Part shown: positions 34,524 to 47,560 of the stretch, piece after piece | Layout of the letters: the number at the start of each line of letters is the position of its first letter | Position numbering within the stretch: position 1 is the first letter of the stretch | Origin: Actinomycetota bacterium | GTDB lineage: Bacteria > Actinomycetota > Thermoleophilia > Solirubrobacterales > Solirubrobacteraceae | Assembly: GCA_005888335.1 (NCBI GenBank) | Contig: VAWY01000133.1 | Coordinates: 1 to 56,176 of the forward strand | DNA: 56,176 nucleotides | Reading direction: 5' to 3' | Position numbers and translations under genes: made by a program | The notes under the pieces: model-generated | What the model was told of the DNA's origin: nothing | Databases searched by the model: none | What the model saw: only the letters and a program-made list of their open reading frames with translations

Positions 34524-35462
34524 ATGGGCGCGCACCGCTTCGACGAGTGGCAGGTCGAGCTTCACGGCCACCGCGTCATCTACCGGATCGCCGGCAGCGG
34601 CCCGCCGGTGGTGCTCATCCACGGGATGATCAACTCGTCGCGCCACTGGGAGGCGGTCGCGCTGCGCCTCGCCGCGTCGCACACCGTCATCGCCCCCGAC
34701 CTGATCGGCCACGGCGACTCGGCCACTCCGCGCGGCGACTACTCGATCGGCGCCCACGCGGCGGTCATCCGCGACGTCCTCGCGGCCATCGGGATCGACC
34801 GCGCCAGCGTCGTGGGCCACTCGCTCGGCGGGGGCGTGGCGATGCAGTTCTTCTACCAGTTCCCCCAGCGCGTCGAGCGGCTCGTGCTGGTCTCCAGCGG
34901 CGGCCTGGGCCACGAGGTCAGCCCGCTGCTGCGGGTCGCCGCGCTGCCCGGCGCCTCGGCGCTGCTCGCGCTGGCCGCGCACGAGCGCGTGCTCGACGCG
35001 CTCGACGCCGGCGGCGAGCGCCTGCGGGCCGCCGGGCGCGGGAAGGGCGTCTACCTGCAGGCCGTGGCCCGCGCGCTGCGTCCGCTCCAGCAGCCCGGCG
35101 CGCGCGAGGCGTTCGTGCACACGCTGCGCTCGGTCATCGACGTCCGCGGCCAGCGCGTCAGCGCAACCGACCGCCTCTACCTGCTCGCGCGGATGCCGAC
35201 GCTGATCGTCTGGGGCGAGCGCGACCACACGATCCCGGTCGAGCACGGCCGCGCCGCCCACGCGGCGATCCCGCACAGTCGCTTCGCCACCCTGCCGCGC
35301 GCCGCGCACTTCCCGCACCTCGAGGACCCCGAGGGACTGAGCGCGGTCCTGCTCGACTTCCTGGCCACGACCCAGCCGGCCCGGCTGGACGAGGCGGAGT
35401 GGGCCGAGCTGCTCGCCCCGCGCACCGTCCGGCGCCGGCGGTCGCGCGCCGCGGCGGCGTGA
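34524..35462 (+). CDS. Alpha/beta-hydrolase fold esterase or lipase
   Basis: 312 residues, no signal peptide. Oxyanion region VLIHGMINSSRHW, nucleophile elbow GHSLGG with Ser100, acid in VWGERDHTIP and histidine in AAHFPHLED complete the catalytic triad. Resembles haloperoxidase/epoxide hydrolase/lipase relatives; the substrate is not predictable. The C-terminal 30 residues are Arg-rich (RTVRRRRSRAAAA). Its stop overlaps the next start (TGATG), and both genes encode serine hydrolases, so they may act on the same kind of ester or lactone. Starts from a likely leaderless transcript. Confidence 0.88.
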   Translation: MGAHRFDEWQVELHGHRVIYRIAGSGPPVVLIHGMINSSRHWEAVALRLAASHTVIAPDLIGHGDSATPRGDYSIGAHAAVIRDVLAAIGIDRASVVGHSLGGGVAMQFFYQFPQRVERLVLVSSGGLGHEVSPLLRVAALPGASALLALAAHERVLDALDAGGERLRAAGRGKGVYLQAVARALRPLQQPGAREAFVHTLRSVIDVRGQRVSATDRLYLLARMPTLIVWGERDHTIPVEHGRAAHAAIPHSRFATLPRAAHFPHLEDPEGLSAVLLDFLATTQPARLDEAEWAELLAPRTVRRRRSRAAAA

Positions 35463-36787
35463 TGGTGGCCCTCCGGCGCCCGCCGATCCCGCGCCCGCCG
35501 ATCCCGCGGCTGCCGGTCGGCCCCGACCCGCTGCGGCGCGTCCACGTCCCGCGCGACCTCGCCTCGGTGACGACGGTCGGCGCCGAGGTCGACCCGCGCG
35601 AGGCGGGGATGACGCGCGGCGCCGTCGAGCGCATCTGGACGGCGGCCCAGCGCGTCTACCGCAGCGGCGTCCACCCGGCGCTCCAGCTGTGCCTGCGCCG
35701 CCACGGCGCCGTCGTGCTCGACCGCGCGATCGGCCACGCGGCGGGCAACGGGCCGGAGGACGGCGACGACGTGCCCAAGGTGCCCGTGACGACCGAGACG
35801 CCGTTCGTCATCTACTCGGCCTCCAAGGCGATGTCCGCGGTCGTCGCGCACCTGCTCGACGAGCGCGGTGAGATCCACCTGGCCGACCGCGTCGCCGAGT
35901 ACATCCCCGAGTTCGCCGCCCACGGCAAGGACGCGGTCACGATCACGCACGTGCTCGCGCACCGCGCGGGCGTGCCCAACCTCCCGGCCGAGGCGTTCGA
36001 CCTCGACCTCCTGGGGAAGCCCGACGAGATCCTGCGCATCCTCTGCGAGACCCGCCCGCGGACCCGGCCGGGGAAGCTGCTCTCCTACCACGCGGTCTCG
36101 GGCGGCTTCATCATCGCCGAGATCGTGCGGCGGGTGACCGGCCGCACGATCCGCGACGTGCTCGCCCGCGAGCTCCTCGAGCCCCTCGGCTTCCGGTGGG
36201 GCAACTTCGGCGTGGCGCCCGACGACGTCGACGAGGTCGGGCTCAGCTACCTGACCGGCGCGCCCGTCGTGCCGCCGCTGTCGACGCTGCTCACGCGCGC
36301 GCTCGGCGTCGGCGTGCGCGAGGTCGTCGAGCTGTCCGGCGACCCGCGCTTCCTCACGGCGATCGTCCCCGCGGCCAACGTCGTCACCTCGGGCAACGAG
36401 CTCGCGCGGTTCTTCGACGTCCTCGGCCACGGCGGGGAGCTCGACGGCTTTCGCGTGCTCGAGACGCGCACCGTCCGCCGCGCGCTCGCCGAGCAGTCGT
36501 GGCTCGAGCTCGATCTCACGCTCGGCGTGCCGCTGCGCTACAGCCTCGGGTTCATGCTCGGCGCCCAGCGCATCAGCCTCTACGGCCCCGACACCGAGCA
36601 CGCCTTCGGCCACCTCGGCTTCACCAACATCATCGGCTGGGCGGACCCCGAGCGGGCGCTCGCCGGAGGCCTGGTGACCAGCGGCAAGCCGGTCCTCTAT
36701 CCCGAGCTCGTCGACCTGTGGATGCTCATGCGGACGATCGGCCGCGAGGCGCCCAAGGCGGCGCGCTCGCCGCTGTCGCTGCTCTGA
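35462..36787 (+). CDS. Beta-lactamase-fold serine hydrolase (EstB/class C-like)
   Basis: 441 residues. The SxxK motif is SASK (Ser119, Lys122, in FVIYSASKAMSA), the second motif is SYHAVSGG with the catalytic Tyr, and a C-terminal HLGFTNIIGW stands for the KTG-type strand (HxG). These mark the beta-lactamase/penicillin-binding protein-like esterase family (EstB, LACTB). There is no signal peptide; the first 30 residues are Pro-rich with IPRPPIPRLP. Probably an intracellular esterase rather than a resistance enzyme. Start is ATG 35462 (TGATG overlap with the previous stop) or GTG 35459. Ends three bases from the convergent patatin gene. Confidence 0.87.
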   Translation: MVALRRPPIPRPPIPRLPVGPDPLRRVHVPRDLASVTTVGAEVDPREAGMTRGAVERIWTAAQRVYRSGVHPALQLCLRRHGAVVLDRAIGHAAGNGPEDGDDVPKVPVTTETPFVIYSASKAMSAVVAHLLDERGEIHLADRVAEYIPEFAAHGKDAVTITHVLAHRAGVPNLPAEAFDLDLLGKPDEILRILCETRPRTRPGKLLSYHAVSGGFIIAEIVRRVTGRTIRDVLARELLEPLGFRWGNFGVAPDDVDEVGLSYLTGAPVVPPLSTLLTRALGVGVREVVELSGDPRFLTAIVPAANVVTSGNELARFFDVLGHGGELDGFRVLETRTVRRALAEQSWLELDLTLGVPLRYSLGFMLGAQRISLYGPDTEHAFGHLGFTNIIGWADPERALAGGLVTSGKPVLYPELVDLWMLMRTIGREAPKAARSPLSLL

Positions 36788-36790
36788 GGG

Positions 36791-38491
36791 TCAGCCGGCG
36801 AGGGCGAGCGCGTCCTCGAGCTGCGCGTCGGCGGCCCGGCGCCCGGCGTCGACCATGGCGTCCAGCCGGGCGAACTCGAGCAGGCCGGCGGCGCCGACGT
36901 CCGGCGCGATGACGAGCTGCGCGCGGGCGCGGTGGGCGCCCGCCGCGCGCACGCTGGAGAGCATCGCGCTGCGCGCCAGGACCTCGGTGATGCTGGGCGG
37001 CTGGACCGCGCGGCGGCCGCGCTCGAGGCGGCGGTCCATCGCGTCGATCGCGATGACCGGGCCCTCGCCGGTGGTGGCCATGACGTCGATCGGCAGGTTG
37101 TTGAGCACGCCGCCGTCGACGAGCAGCCGGCCGTCGCGGGCGAGCGGCGGCACGAGCCCGGGCAGCCGCATGCTGGCGCCCACCGCCTCGGCGAGCGGGC
37201 CGCGCCGGTGGACGAGCTGCTCGGCGGCGAGCAGGTCGGCGCTGACGCCGAACCAGTCGAGCGGCGCCTCCTCGGCGAGGCGCTCGCCGAAGACCCGCGC
37301 GAGCATGCTGCGCGCGCGGTCGCCGCGGATCAGCGAGCGGCGCGGGACGGTGTAGTCGTTGAGCGGATGGCGATCGACCCACTCGCGCCGGCAGGTCGCG
37401 ATCGCCTCGTCGGTCGTCATGCCGGTGGCCAGCAGCGCCGAGATGTAGGCGCCCATGCTCGTGCCGCCCAGGCGGTCGACGACCACGCCGGCGCGGCCGA
37501 GCCGCTCGAGCACGCCGAGGTGGGCGAACGCCCGCGCCCCGCCGCCGGAGAGGACGACGCCCAGCGAGCGCCCCAGCACGCGGCGGACCGCGCGCCGCAC
37601 GCCGTCGACGAGGTGGCCGTCGCGCGCGTCGACGAGGTGGTGCGCGCGCGGGTGCAGCGCGTCGAGCCACGTCGCGACGGTGGCCGGCGCACGGGCGTCG
37701 CGGACGAGGAGCACGTCGCAGTCGCCGGCCGGTGCGGCGGCCGGCGGCGGCGGCGCGTCGCCCGCCGGGGCGATCGCGACGAGGCGGTCGGCCTGGCGGG
37801 CGCAGAACTCGCGCCACGCGTCCGGCGCGCCCCGCGGGCAGACCAGCAGCACGAGGTCGTGCGAGCTCTCGAGGTCGTCGAGCATGCGCCCGTACCCCGC
37901 CACCGCCTCGCCGCCGTTGGCCGCGTCGGCGGGGGCGGCGACCAGCGCGGTGGGGCCGAAGCGCGCCGCGGCGCGCTCGGTCTCGGTCACCACGCGCTCC
38001 CAGGCGGGCGGCTCGCCGAGGCACAGCAGCGTCACGACGCGCGGACGCGGGGCGGCCGCGACCGGCGCGCCTGGGTGCTGGAGCAGCCGCCCGAGCGCCT
38101 CGAGCAGCCCGAGCGCGAACGTCCGGTCGGCGAGCAGGCGGGCGAAGGCGTCGCGGTCGATGGCCAGCAGCTCGCTGTCGCGCAGCGCGCGCACCGAGGC
38201 CGCGCGCGGCTCGCCGGTCAGCAGCGCGAGCTCGCCGAGCGTGTCGCCGCGGCGCAGGTCGCCGACGCGCCGCGTCGGCGCGGGCCGCTCGGCGACGACC
38301 TCCAGGCGCCCGCTGCAGACCGTGTAGGCGGCGTCGCCCGGGTCGCCCTGGCGCATCAGCCATGCGCCCGCCGGCAGCAGCAGCGGCTGGGCCCGTGCGG
38401 CCACCTCGTCGAGCAGGGCGAGCGGCAGGCGGGCGAACAGCGGAGCGCCGCGCAGCGCCTCGCTCGCTGCCGGGCGCTCGGCGGCCCCCAT
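36791..38491 (-). CDS. Patatin-like phospholipase with cyclic-nucleotide-binding domain (NTE-like)
   Basis: 566 residues. Residues about 15-135 are a cNMP-binding domain (LFARLPLALLDEVAARAQP, GDTLGELALLTGEPRAASVRA); the phosphate-binding cassette keeps its Glu and Arg. Residues about 150-290 are a Rossmann-like middle region as in neuropathy target esterase. The patatin domain follows: oxyanion LSGGGARAFAHLG, nucleophile GTSMG (Ser345) and catalytic Asp459 (DGG). It should hydrolyse phospholipid or lysophospholipid acyl esters under control of a cyclic nucleotide. ATG overlaps the upstream regulator stop (TGATG), so both are one transcript. No signal peptide. The divergent neighbour encodes a nucleotide cyclase that could supply the ligand. 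Confidence 0.92.
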   Translation of the reverse strand: MGAAERPAASEALRGAPLFARLPLALLDEVAARAQPLLLPAGAWLMRQGDPGDAAYTVCSGRLEVVAERPAPTRRVGDLRRGDTLGELALLTGEPRAASVRALRDSELLAIDRDAFARLLADRTFALGLLEALGRLLQHPGAPVAAAPRPRVVTLLCLGEPPAWERVVTETERAAARFGPTALVAAPADAANGGEAVAGYGRMLDDLESSHDLVLLVCPRGAPDAWREFCARQADRLVAIAPAGDAPPPPAAAPAGDCDVLLVRDARAPATVATWLDALHPRAHHLVDARDGHLVDGVRRAVRRVLGRSLGVVLSGGGARAFAHLGVLERLGRAGVVVDRLGGTSMGAYISALLATGMTTDEAIATCRREWVDRHPLNDYTVPRRSLIRGDRARSMLARVFGERLAEEAPLDWFGVSADLLAAEQLVHRRGPLAEAVGASMRLPGLVPPLARDGRLLVDGGVLNNLPIDVMATTGEGPVIAIDAMDRRLERGRRAVQPPSITEVLARSAMLSSVRAAGAHRARAQLVIAPDVGAAGLLEFARLDAMVDAGRRAADAQLEDALALAG

Positions 38492-39564
38492 CAGTAGATG
38501 TAGTTGCGCAGCGTGGCCGGGCGGTGGATCGTGATCTGCCGCCGCCCGAGGGTGAGCACGCCCGCGCGCTCGAGCTGGGCCAGGAAGCGGCTGACCGTCT
38601 CCCGCGATGTCCCCGCGATGTCGGCGAGCGCGGCGTGCGTGAGCGAGACGACCGCCTCGCCCTCCTCGCCGGTCACCTGGCCGAGCAGCGCCTCGGCGAT
38701 CCGCCCCGGGACGTTGCGGAACGCCCGCTGCGAGACCTGGTCGTCGGCGGCGCGCAGCCGCGCGGCGAGCTCGTCGAGCATGGCCATGGCGATGACCGGG
38801 CGGCTCATGAGCAGCCGCCGCATGTCGCCGGCGAGGACGGCCAGCGCGGCGGTGTCCTCGACCGCCTCGACCGTCGCCGAGCGCCGCGCGCTGCCGAGCA
38901 TGGCCATCTCGCCGAGCAGCGCCGGCGGGCGCAGCTGCGCGAGCGCGATCGTGCGCCCGTCGGAGTGCGTGCGCGTGACCCGCACCGAGCCCGACCGCAG
39001 CACGAAGCAGGTGTCGCCGAGGTCGCCCTCGCGGAAGAGCACCTCGCCGGCGCGGTAGTGGCGCGGGACGGCAAGCCTGGCGATGCCCGCCAGGTCGTCG
39101 CGGTCCAGCCGCGAGAACGGCGGCGTGCGGGACAGCAGGTCGACCGCGGCCGCGTCCACGGTGGGGACCTGGACGGTCATGTCGGGGCGCACCTCGGTCG
39201 TGGCCGCGCCGGGCTCGATCGTCCGCGAGTGCCCCTCGTCGGAGCGCGCCACGAAGAGCAGCTCGGTGGAGCCGCAGCGCACGACGTCGCCGTCGGCGAG
39301 CCGGTGATGGCCGTGGACGCGCTCGCCGTTGACGAACGTCCCGTTGCGCGAGAGCCCGTCGTCGACGACGGTCCACTCCTGCCCGAAGCGCTCGAGCGCG
39401 GCGTGCACGCGCGAGGCCTCGGGGTCCCACTCGAGCCACACGTCGGTCGACGAGCCGCGGCCGATCGTCAGGCGCGGGTTGTCGCCTTCCAGCGAGACGA
39501 CCTGCTCTTGGCCGCTGGCGTTCCGGAACACGAGGAACGGCGCATGGGCGATCGCACCAGCCAT
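38491..39564 (-). CDS. FHA - cNMP-binding - Crp-type HTH transcription factor
   Basis: 357 residues in three parts. Residues about 30-105 are an FHA phosphothreonine-binding domain (LTIGRGSSTDVWL, VDDGLSRNGTFVNGERV). Residues about 130-245 are a cNMP-binding domain with phosphate-binding cassette GEMAMLGSARRSATVEA (Glu and Arg present). Residues about 280-345 are a Crp/Fnr winged helix (LADIAGTSRETVSRFL). FHA plus Crp in one chain would let DNA binding respond to both threonine phosphorylation and cyclic nucleotide. GGAGGT lies nine bases before the ATG at 39564. Divergent from the kinase-cyclase gene, upstream of the patatin gene in one operon. Confidence 0.92.
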   Translation of the reverse strand: MAGAIAHAPFLVFRNASGQEQVVSLEGDNPRLTIGRGSSTDVWLEWDPEASRVHAALERFGQEWTVVDDGLSRNGTFVNGERVHGHHRLADGDVVRCGSTELLFVARSDEGHSRTIEPGAATTEVRPDMTVQVPTVDAAAVDLLSRTPPFSRLDRDDLAGIARLAVPRHYRAGEVLFREGDLGDTCFVLRSGSVRVTRTHSDGRTIALAQLRPPALLGEMAMLGSARRSATVEAVEDTAALAVLAGDMRRLLMSRPVIAMAMLDELAARLRAADDQVSQRAFRNVPGRIAEALLGQVTGEEGEAVVSLTHAALADIAGTSRETVSRFLAQLERAGVLTLGRRQITIHRPATLRNYIY

Positions 39565-39591
39565 CCGGGCTGACCTCCAAATCGATCGAGA

Positions 39592-39607
39592 ACCGAACCT
39601 ACCGAAC
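39592..39607. repeat. Tandem ACCGAAC repeat in divergent promoter region
   Basis: ACCGAAC at 39592 and 39601, nine bases apart, in the 135-bp region between the Crp-FHA gene and the kinase-cyclase gene. A possible regulator site; nothing else distinctive is seen in the gap. Confidence 0.3.
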
Positions 39608-39699
39608 ACACTGGTCTCTGGACAAGCCCGCTCGACCCCGAGAGACTCGGCACCACGCCGACCGCGAGCGCGCCAGACCAGATTCCGCCCCTCGGCGGC

Positions 39700-43848
<4,149 letters not shown>

Positions 43849-45134
43849 ACACCTGCACGCGGGTCGACACGTTGCCCGCCTTGTCCTTCGTCTTGAACGT
43901 CGCCTTGACGGGGAGCCGGTGGCGCTTGCGGACCAGGCGCACGCCGCGGCCGTTGATCTTGACGACGATCTTCTTCTTCTCGCCGCCCTTGAGCCGGTAG
44001 CGCTTGGCGCCGACCAGGACGCGCTTGGACTTCTTGGTGGCGCGGGCCGCCTTCGCCTGCGCCGCGGTGATGCGCACGGAGCCGATGCAGACCTGCTCGC
44101 CGCCCGGGCAGCTCACCGTCCACTCGACGGCGCCGTTGTTCTCGATGGGCTGTGAGAGCCCGAGCGTCGGGCCGGTGGTGTCGGCGGGCAGCGGGGAGTT
44201 CGGCGCGAGGGCGCCGGGGCCGCCGGGGCCGGGCGAGCCGTCGATCGGTGGTGACGTCAACGGACCCTGGTCGGTGATCGTCGCCTGGCCGGTGCTCTGG
44301 CCCGCGGGAAGCGTCGCGTTCTGCGGCGCCGACAGCTGGAGGCCGAACGTCTCGGGGCCGTCGGGCGTCGAGTCGCCGATGATCGTCACCGGCACCGTCT
44401 TCGCGGTCTCCCCCGGCGCGAAGGTGAGCGTTCCGGTCGCCGGCGTGAAGTCCGCGCCCGCGGTGGCGCTGCCGGGCACGGTGCCGTAGCCGACGGTGAT
44501 CGGCTTGGCGCTCGGAGCGGAGAGCGTCACCGGGAAGACCGCCGTCGCCCCGTTCCCCTCCGCGACGGTGACGCTCCCGACGGAGATCGTGGGCGGCGGG
44601 TCGTCGTCGACGATCGTCCCCGTCCCGGAGCCGCTGCCGTCGCCGCTGAGGACGAGCGTGAACGTCTCGTTGTCCTCGTTGAGCTTGTCGTCGACGACGC
44701 TCACGTCGACCTTGCTGGTCTCGCCGCCGTTGAGCGAGACGCTGCCCTGGGTCGACGCGTAGTCCTCGGGGGCGGTCGCCGTGTTGTCCGCGGTCTTGTA
44801 CTTGACCTTGAACGCGCACTGCGGGTCCGAGCCCGAGGCCGAGATCGTGAAGGTCGCCGGGCCCTTGTTCTCGGCGACCTTGGCGTCGTTGACGCTGGGG
44901 CTGCTGCAGTCGATCGGCGGCGGCGGGGGCGGGATCGTGCAGTCGCAGGTCGGCGGCGAGGTGTCCGTGGGCGGCATCGGCGTGCAGAAGTCGCCCGTGC
45001 ATCCGCTCGGCGCCGCGCTCTCGCCCTGGGCGACGGTCGAGACCACGACCGGGACGGCGAACCCAAGGACCGCGACGGCGGCCAACCCGGCGCAACGACG
45101 GAGCTGGCTGGCGGCCGCCGAGCGCATCAAACCG

Positions 45135-45140
45135 ACCCTA
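45135..45140 (-). promoter_or_regulatory. -10 element TAGGGT of leaderless Calx-beta gene
   Basis: Reading the minus strand, TAGGGT is followed by seven bases (CGGTTTG) and the ATG at 45127, same layout as at 34511 on the plus strand. It shows that this paralogue has its own promoter despite only 43 bp to the upstream gene. Confidence 0.5.
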
Positions 45141-45170
45141 CGCTCGCGCGACCGCCAAGGCAACGGCCCC

Positions 45171-46667
45171 TCAGTTGTGCCGGAAGGCGACCTCGTGGAG
45201 CCTGAAGACCTGCGTGCGGCGCGCCTTGTTTCCGGAGCTGTCGCGCGTCGTGAACGTGGCCTTGACCTTGAGGACGTGGCGCTTGCGCAGCAGGCGGCGG
45301 CCGCGGCGGTTGAGCTTCACGCGGAGCTTCTTGTGCTGGCCACCCTTGAGCCGGTAGCGCTGGACGCCGAGCACCAGCGGCGCGGCGCTCTTGGCGGCGA
45401 TCGCGCTCTTGCCCTGCGGCCGCCCGAGCAGCGCGATCCGCACCGAGCCCACGCACTCCTGATCGGCCTTGGGGCAGCGGACGGTCCACTCGACGACGCC
45501 GCCGTGCTGCGCGGGCTGCGAGAGGCCGATGGCCGGGCCCGCGGCGTCCGCGCCGGTCAGGAGCTGGAGGGGCTGCTGCGGGTGCGGCTGGTCCGCCGGG
45601 CCTCCGCTCGTCTCCGACGAGTTGTGCGAGCCCACCGTGACCGGGGCGGCGTCGTCGTTGGCGATCGTCACCTGGTCCTGGCCGGGGGCGATCGTCGCGT
45701 TCTGCGGCGCGGACAGCTTGAGCGCGAAGGTCTCCGGGCTCTCGGGCGTGGTGTCGCCGACGACCGCCACCGGGACGGTCTTGGCGGTCTCGCCGGGCGC
45801 GAACGTCAGCGTCCCGGTCGCCGGGGTGAAGTCCGAGCCGGCGGCGGCGCTGCCGGGCACGGTCGCGTAGTCGACGGTGATCGTGCGGCCGCTCGCACCG
45901 GACAGCGTGACCGGGACCAGCACCTTCGTCCCGGGCCCGTTGCCCTCGACGACGGTGGCGTCGCCGGCTGCGATCGACGGCGGCAGGTCGTTGTCGGCGA
46001 TCGTCGCTTCGCCCGATCCCTTGCCGTCACCGTCGAGCTCGAGCCTGAAGCGCTCGTCGTCCTCGTCGAGCTTGTCCTCGAGGATGGTGACGTCGACCTT
46101 CGCGTCCTGGCCGCCCTTCAGCGTCACGCTGCCCTCGCCTCCGCGGTAGTCCAGGCCGTCGGTGGCATCCTCGTCGACGGTCCTGAACCCGACCTTGAGC
46201 CGGCACTGCGGGTCCGAGTCCCCGGCCGAGATCCTGAAGGTGACCTTGCCGTCGCCCTCGGAGACCTTCTCGTCGCCCACGTGAGCGGAGTGACACTGGA
46301 TCGGCTGCGGCTGCGGGTTGGGCTTCGGCTTCGCTTGTGGGTCGCAGCCGTACGGGCAGCTCGGGTCGCCGGAGTCGCAGCCGCTCGGCGGGCAGGTGGG
46401 GTCGGTGGAGTCGCAGCCGCTCGGCGGGCACGTGGGGTCGGTGGAGCCGCAGCTGCCCGCGCAGCCCGGATTGCCCGGATTGCCGTCCGACGTGCCGTCG
46501 CACGTACCGACTCCGCATGCGGGGTTGGGGTCGTTGGCCGGAGCGACGCCGTCGGACGTGCAGGCGTTCGGGCAGCCTGCCGGCATGAGCGGCCGGGCCT
46601 GCGCGGCGGGTGCGGCGAACGCCGCGACGGCGAGGGCGACGAGCAATCCAACGACCTTGGAGTTCAT
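45171..46667 (-). CDS. Secreted Calx-beta domain protein, paralogue 2, Cys-rich
   Basis: 498 residues. Signal peptide MNSKVVGLLVALAVAAFAAPAAQA. Next a Cys-rich tandem region of 11-12-residue units, CGSTDPTCPPSG, CDSTDPTCPPSG, CDSGDPSCPYG, then a Pro/Lys linker and two Calx-beta domains (CHSAHVGDEKVSEGDGKVTF to EATIADND; GDATVVEGNGPGTKVLVPV to DQVTIANDD). The C-terminal 120 residues match paralogue 1 closely (RYRLKGG, RKRHVLKVKATF, LHEVAFRHN), so the genes are a tandem duplication. The Asp/Cys repeats could bind Ca2+ or form stacked disulfide knots on the surface. ATG 46667 gives the clean signal peptide; in-frame sequence up to 46739 is rejected. Confidence 0.88.
   Translation of the reverse strand: MNSKVVGLLVALAVAAFAAPAAQARPLMPAGCPNACTSDGVAPANDPNPACGVGTCDGTSDGNPGNPGCAGSCGSTDPTCPPSGCDSTDPTCPPSGCDSGDPSCPYGCDPQAKPKPNPQPQPIQCHSAHVGDEKVSEGDGKVTFRISAGDSDPQCRLKVGFRTVDEDATDGLDYRGGEGSVTLKGGQDAKVDVTILEDKLDEDDERFRLELDGDGKGSGEATIADNDLPPSIAAGDATVVEGNGPGTKVLVPVTLSGASGRTITVDYATVPGSAAAGSDFTPATGTLTFAPGETAKTVPVAVVGDTTPESPETFALKLSAPQNATIAPGQDQVTIANDDAAPVTVGSHNSSETSGGPADQPHPQQPLQLLTGADAAGPAIGLSQPAQHGGVVEWTVRCPKADQECVGSVRIALLGRPQGKSAIAAKSAAPLVLGVQRYRLKGGQHKKLRVKLNRRGRRLLRKRHVLKVKATFTTRDSSGNKARRTQVFRLHEVAFRHN
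46372..46443 (-). repeat. Two tandem 36-bp repeats coding Cys-rich units
   Basis: Units at 46372-46407 and 46408-46443 differ by one base; a diverged third copy lies just beside (about 46339-46371). They encode CxSxDPTCPPSG-like units. Recent in-frame duplication is likely. Confidence 0.85.
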
Positions 46668-46702
46668 GCGCGCAAGCGTCGCGCGCCCGGTCGCGGCCGA
46701 CA

Positions 46703-46739
46703 GTGATCGAGCCCACCGTGCCCCGGTGAGAGCGATCAC
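46703..46739. promoter_or_regulatory. Nested stem-loop upstream of Calx-beta paralogue 2
   Basis: GTGATCG (46703-46709) pairs with CGATCAC (46733-46739) and, inside, CACCG pairs with CGGTG around a TGCCC loop. It is about 36 bp upstream of the ATG at 46667; it could be an operator or a 5' leader structure. Part of a 308-bp gap (46668-46975) that otherwise has only the palindrome at 46919. Confidence 0.4.
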
Positions 46740-46918
46740 AGTCGGCGCCGCACCCCGGCGCCACCCTTCCTATCCGCCGCTGCGCGCGTCACGTTCGCCG
46801 CGCCGCCGGGACCAAGGGACATGTTTGCCGCCGTCGTCGTCGAGATCAGGCGCCACGGGCAGCCGCGGGTCACCCCGCCGCCGCCCGCCGCGCCGCCGAA
46901 GCCCCGCCCTTAAACACT

Positions 46919-46942
46919 CGTCCGCGCGGACGCCGAGCGTCC
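46919..46942. promoter_or_regulatory. Palindrome and overlapping hairpin before GGDEF gene
   Basis: CGTCCGCGCGGACG is a perfect 14-bp palindrome at 46919-46932. GGACGC-CGA-GCGTCC (46928-46942) overlaps its right half, so alternatives compete. TACAAA at 46951-46956 could be the -10 element, putting these over the -35 region. Confidence 0.35.
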
Positions 46943-46975
46943 AAGTGCGCTACAAATCGCCGCCGGAGGAGACGG

Positions 46976-47551
46976 CTGGCGATCGAGGGCAACTCGACCG
47001 ACATCGATCCGCGGGCGGCGCGCGAGGGCGGCCTCCAACGGCGGATCGCCGAGCTCGAGCACGCGCTGGCGCGCGCCGAGCAGGAGGCGATCACCGACGG
47101 GCTGACCGGGAGCGTCAATCGCCGCGGCTGGGACCGCTTGCTGGCGGCGGAGGAGGCCCGCTGCGCGCGCCACGGGCTCGACGCGGTCGTGATGGTCGTC
47201 GACCTCGACGACTTCAAGACGGTCAACGACACCCAGGGCCACGCCGCCGGCGACGAGCTCCTGGTGCGCTGTGCCGGGGTGCTGCACGACGCCGTGCGCG
47301 CGCACGACGCCGTGGCGCGCACCGGCGGTGACGAGTTCGCGCTGCTCGCCGTCCACACGTCGGGGGAGGAGGCGCCCGCCACGCTCATCTCGCGCCTGCG
47401 GACGAACCTCGAGCGCGCCGGCCTGTGCGCCACGGTGGCCGCAGCGACGCGGGGCCGCGCGGGGACGCTCGCGGCGGCGTGGCGCAGCGCCGACCAGGAG
47501 ATGCTCGCGGCCAAGCGGGCAACGCGGTTGCGTCGCGGTGGGCCCGGGTAG
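46976..47551 (+). CDS. Small diguanylate cyclase (GGDEF), non-canonical start
   Basis: About 191 residues. A short coiled-coil-like N-terminus (RRIAELEHALARAEQEA) leads into a full GGDEF domain: TDGLTGSVNRRGW, VVDLDDFKTVNDTQGH, ARTGGDEFALL. The inhibitory RxxD site is present as RAHD, placed as in canonical enzymes, so product inhibition is likely. It would make cyclic di-GMP from two GTP; an HD-GYP enzyme occurs at 2766. No sensor or membrane domain. The frame has no ATG, GTG or TTG upstream of the GGDEF core; GGAGGA at 46965 points to a CTG at 46976 as start. The first in-frame TTG (47138) would remove the DxLTGxxNRR motif. Confidence 0.75.
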   Translation: MAIEGNSTDIDPRAAREGGLQRRIAELEHALARAEQEAITDGLTGSVNRRGWDRLLAAEEARCARHGLDAVVMVVDLDDFKTVNDTQGHAAGDELLVRCAGVLHDAVRAHDAVARTGGDEFALLAVHTSGEEAPATLISRLRTNLERAGLCATVAAATRGRAGTLAAAWRSADQEMLAAKRATRLRRGGPG

Positions 47552-47560
47552 ATCCGGGCC

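Noticed and set aside
35462..36787. Antibiotic-resistance beta-lactamase
   Set aside because: No signal peptide, EstB-like motifs and coupling to an esterase point to an intracellular serine hydrolase.
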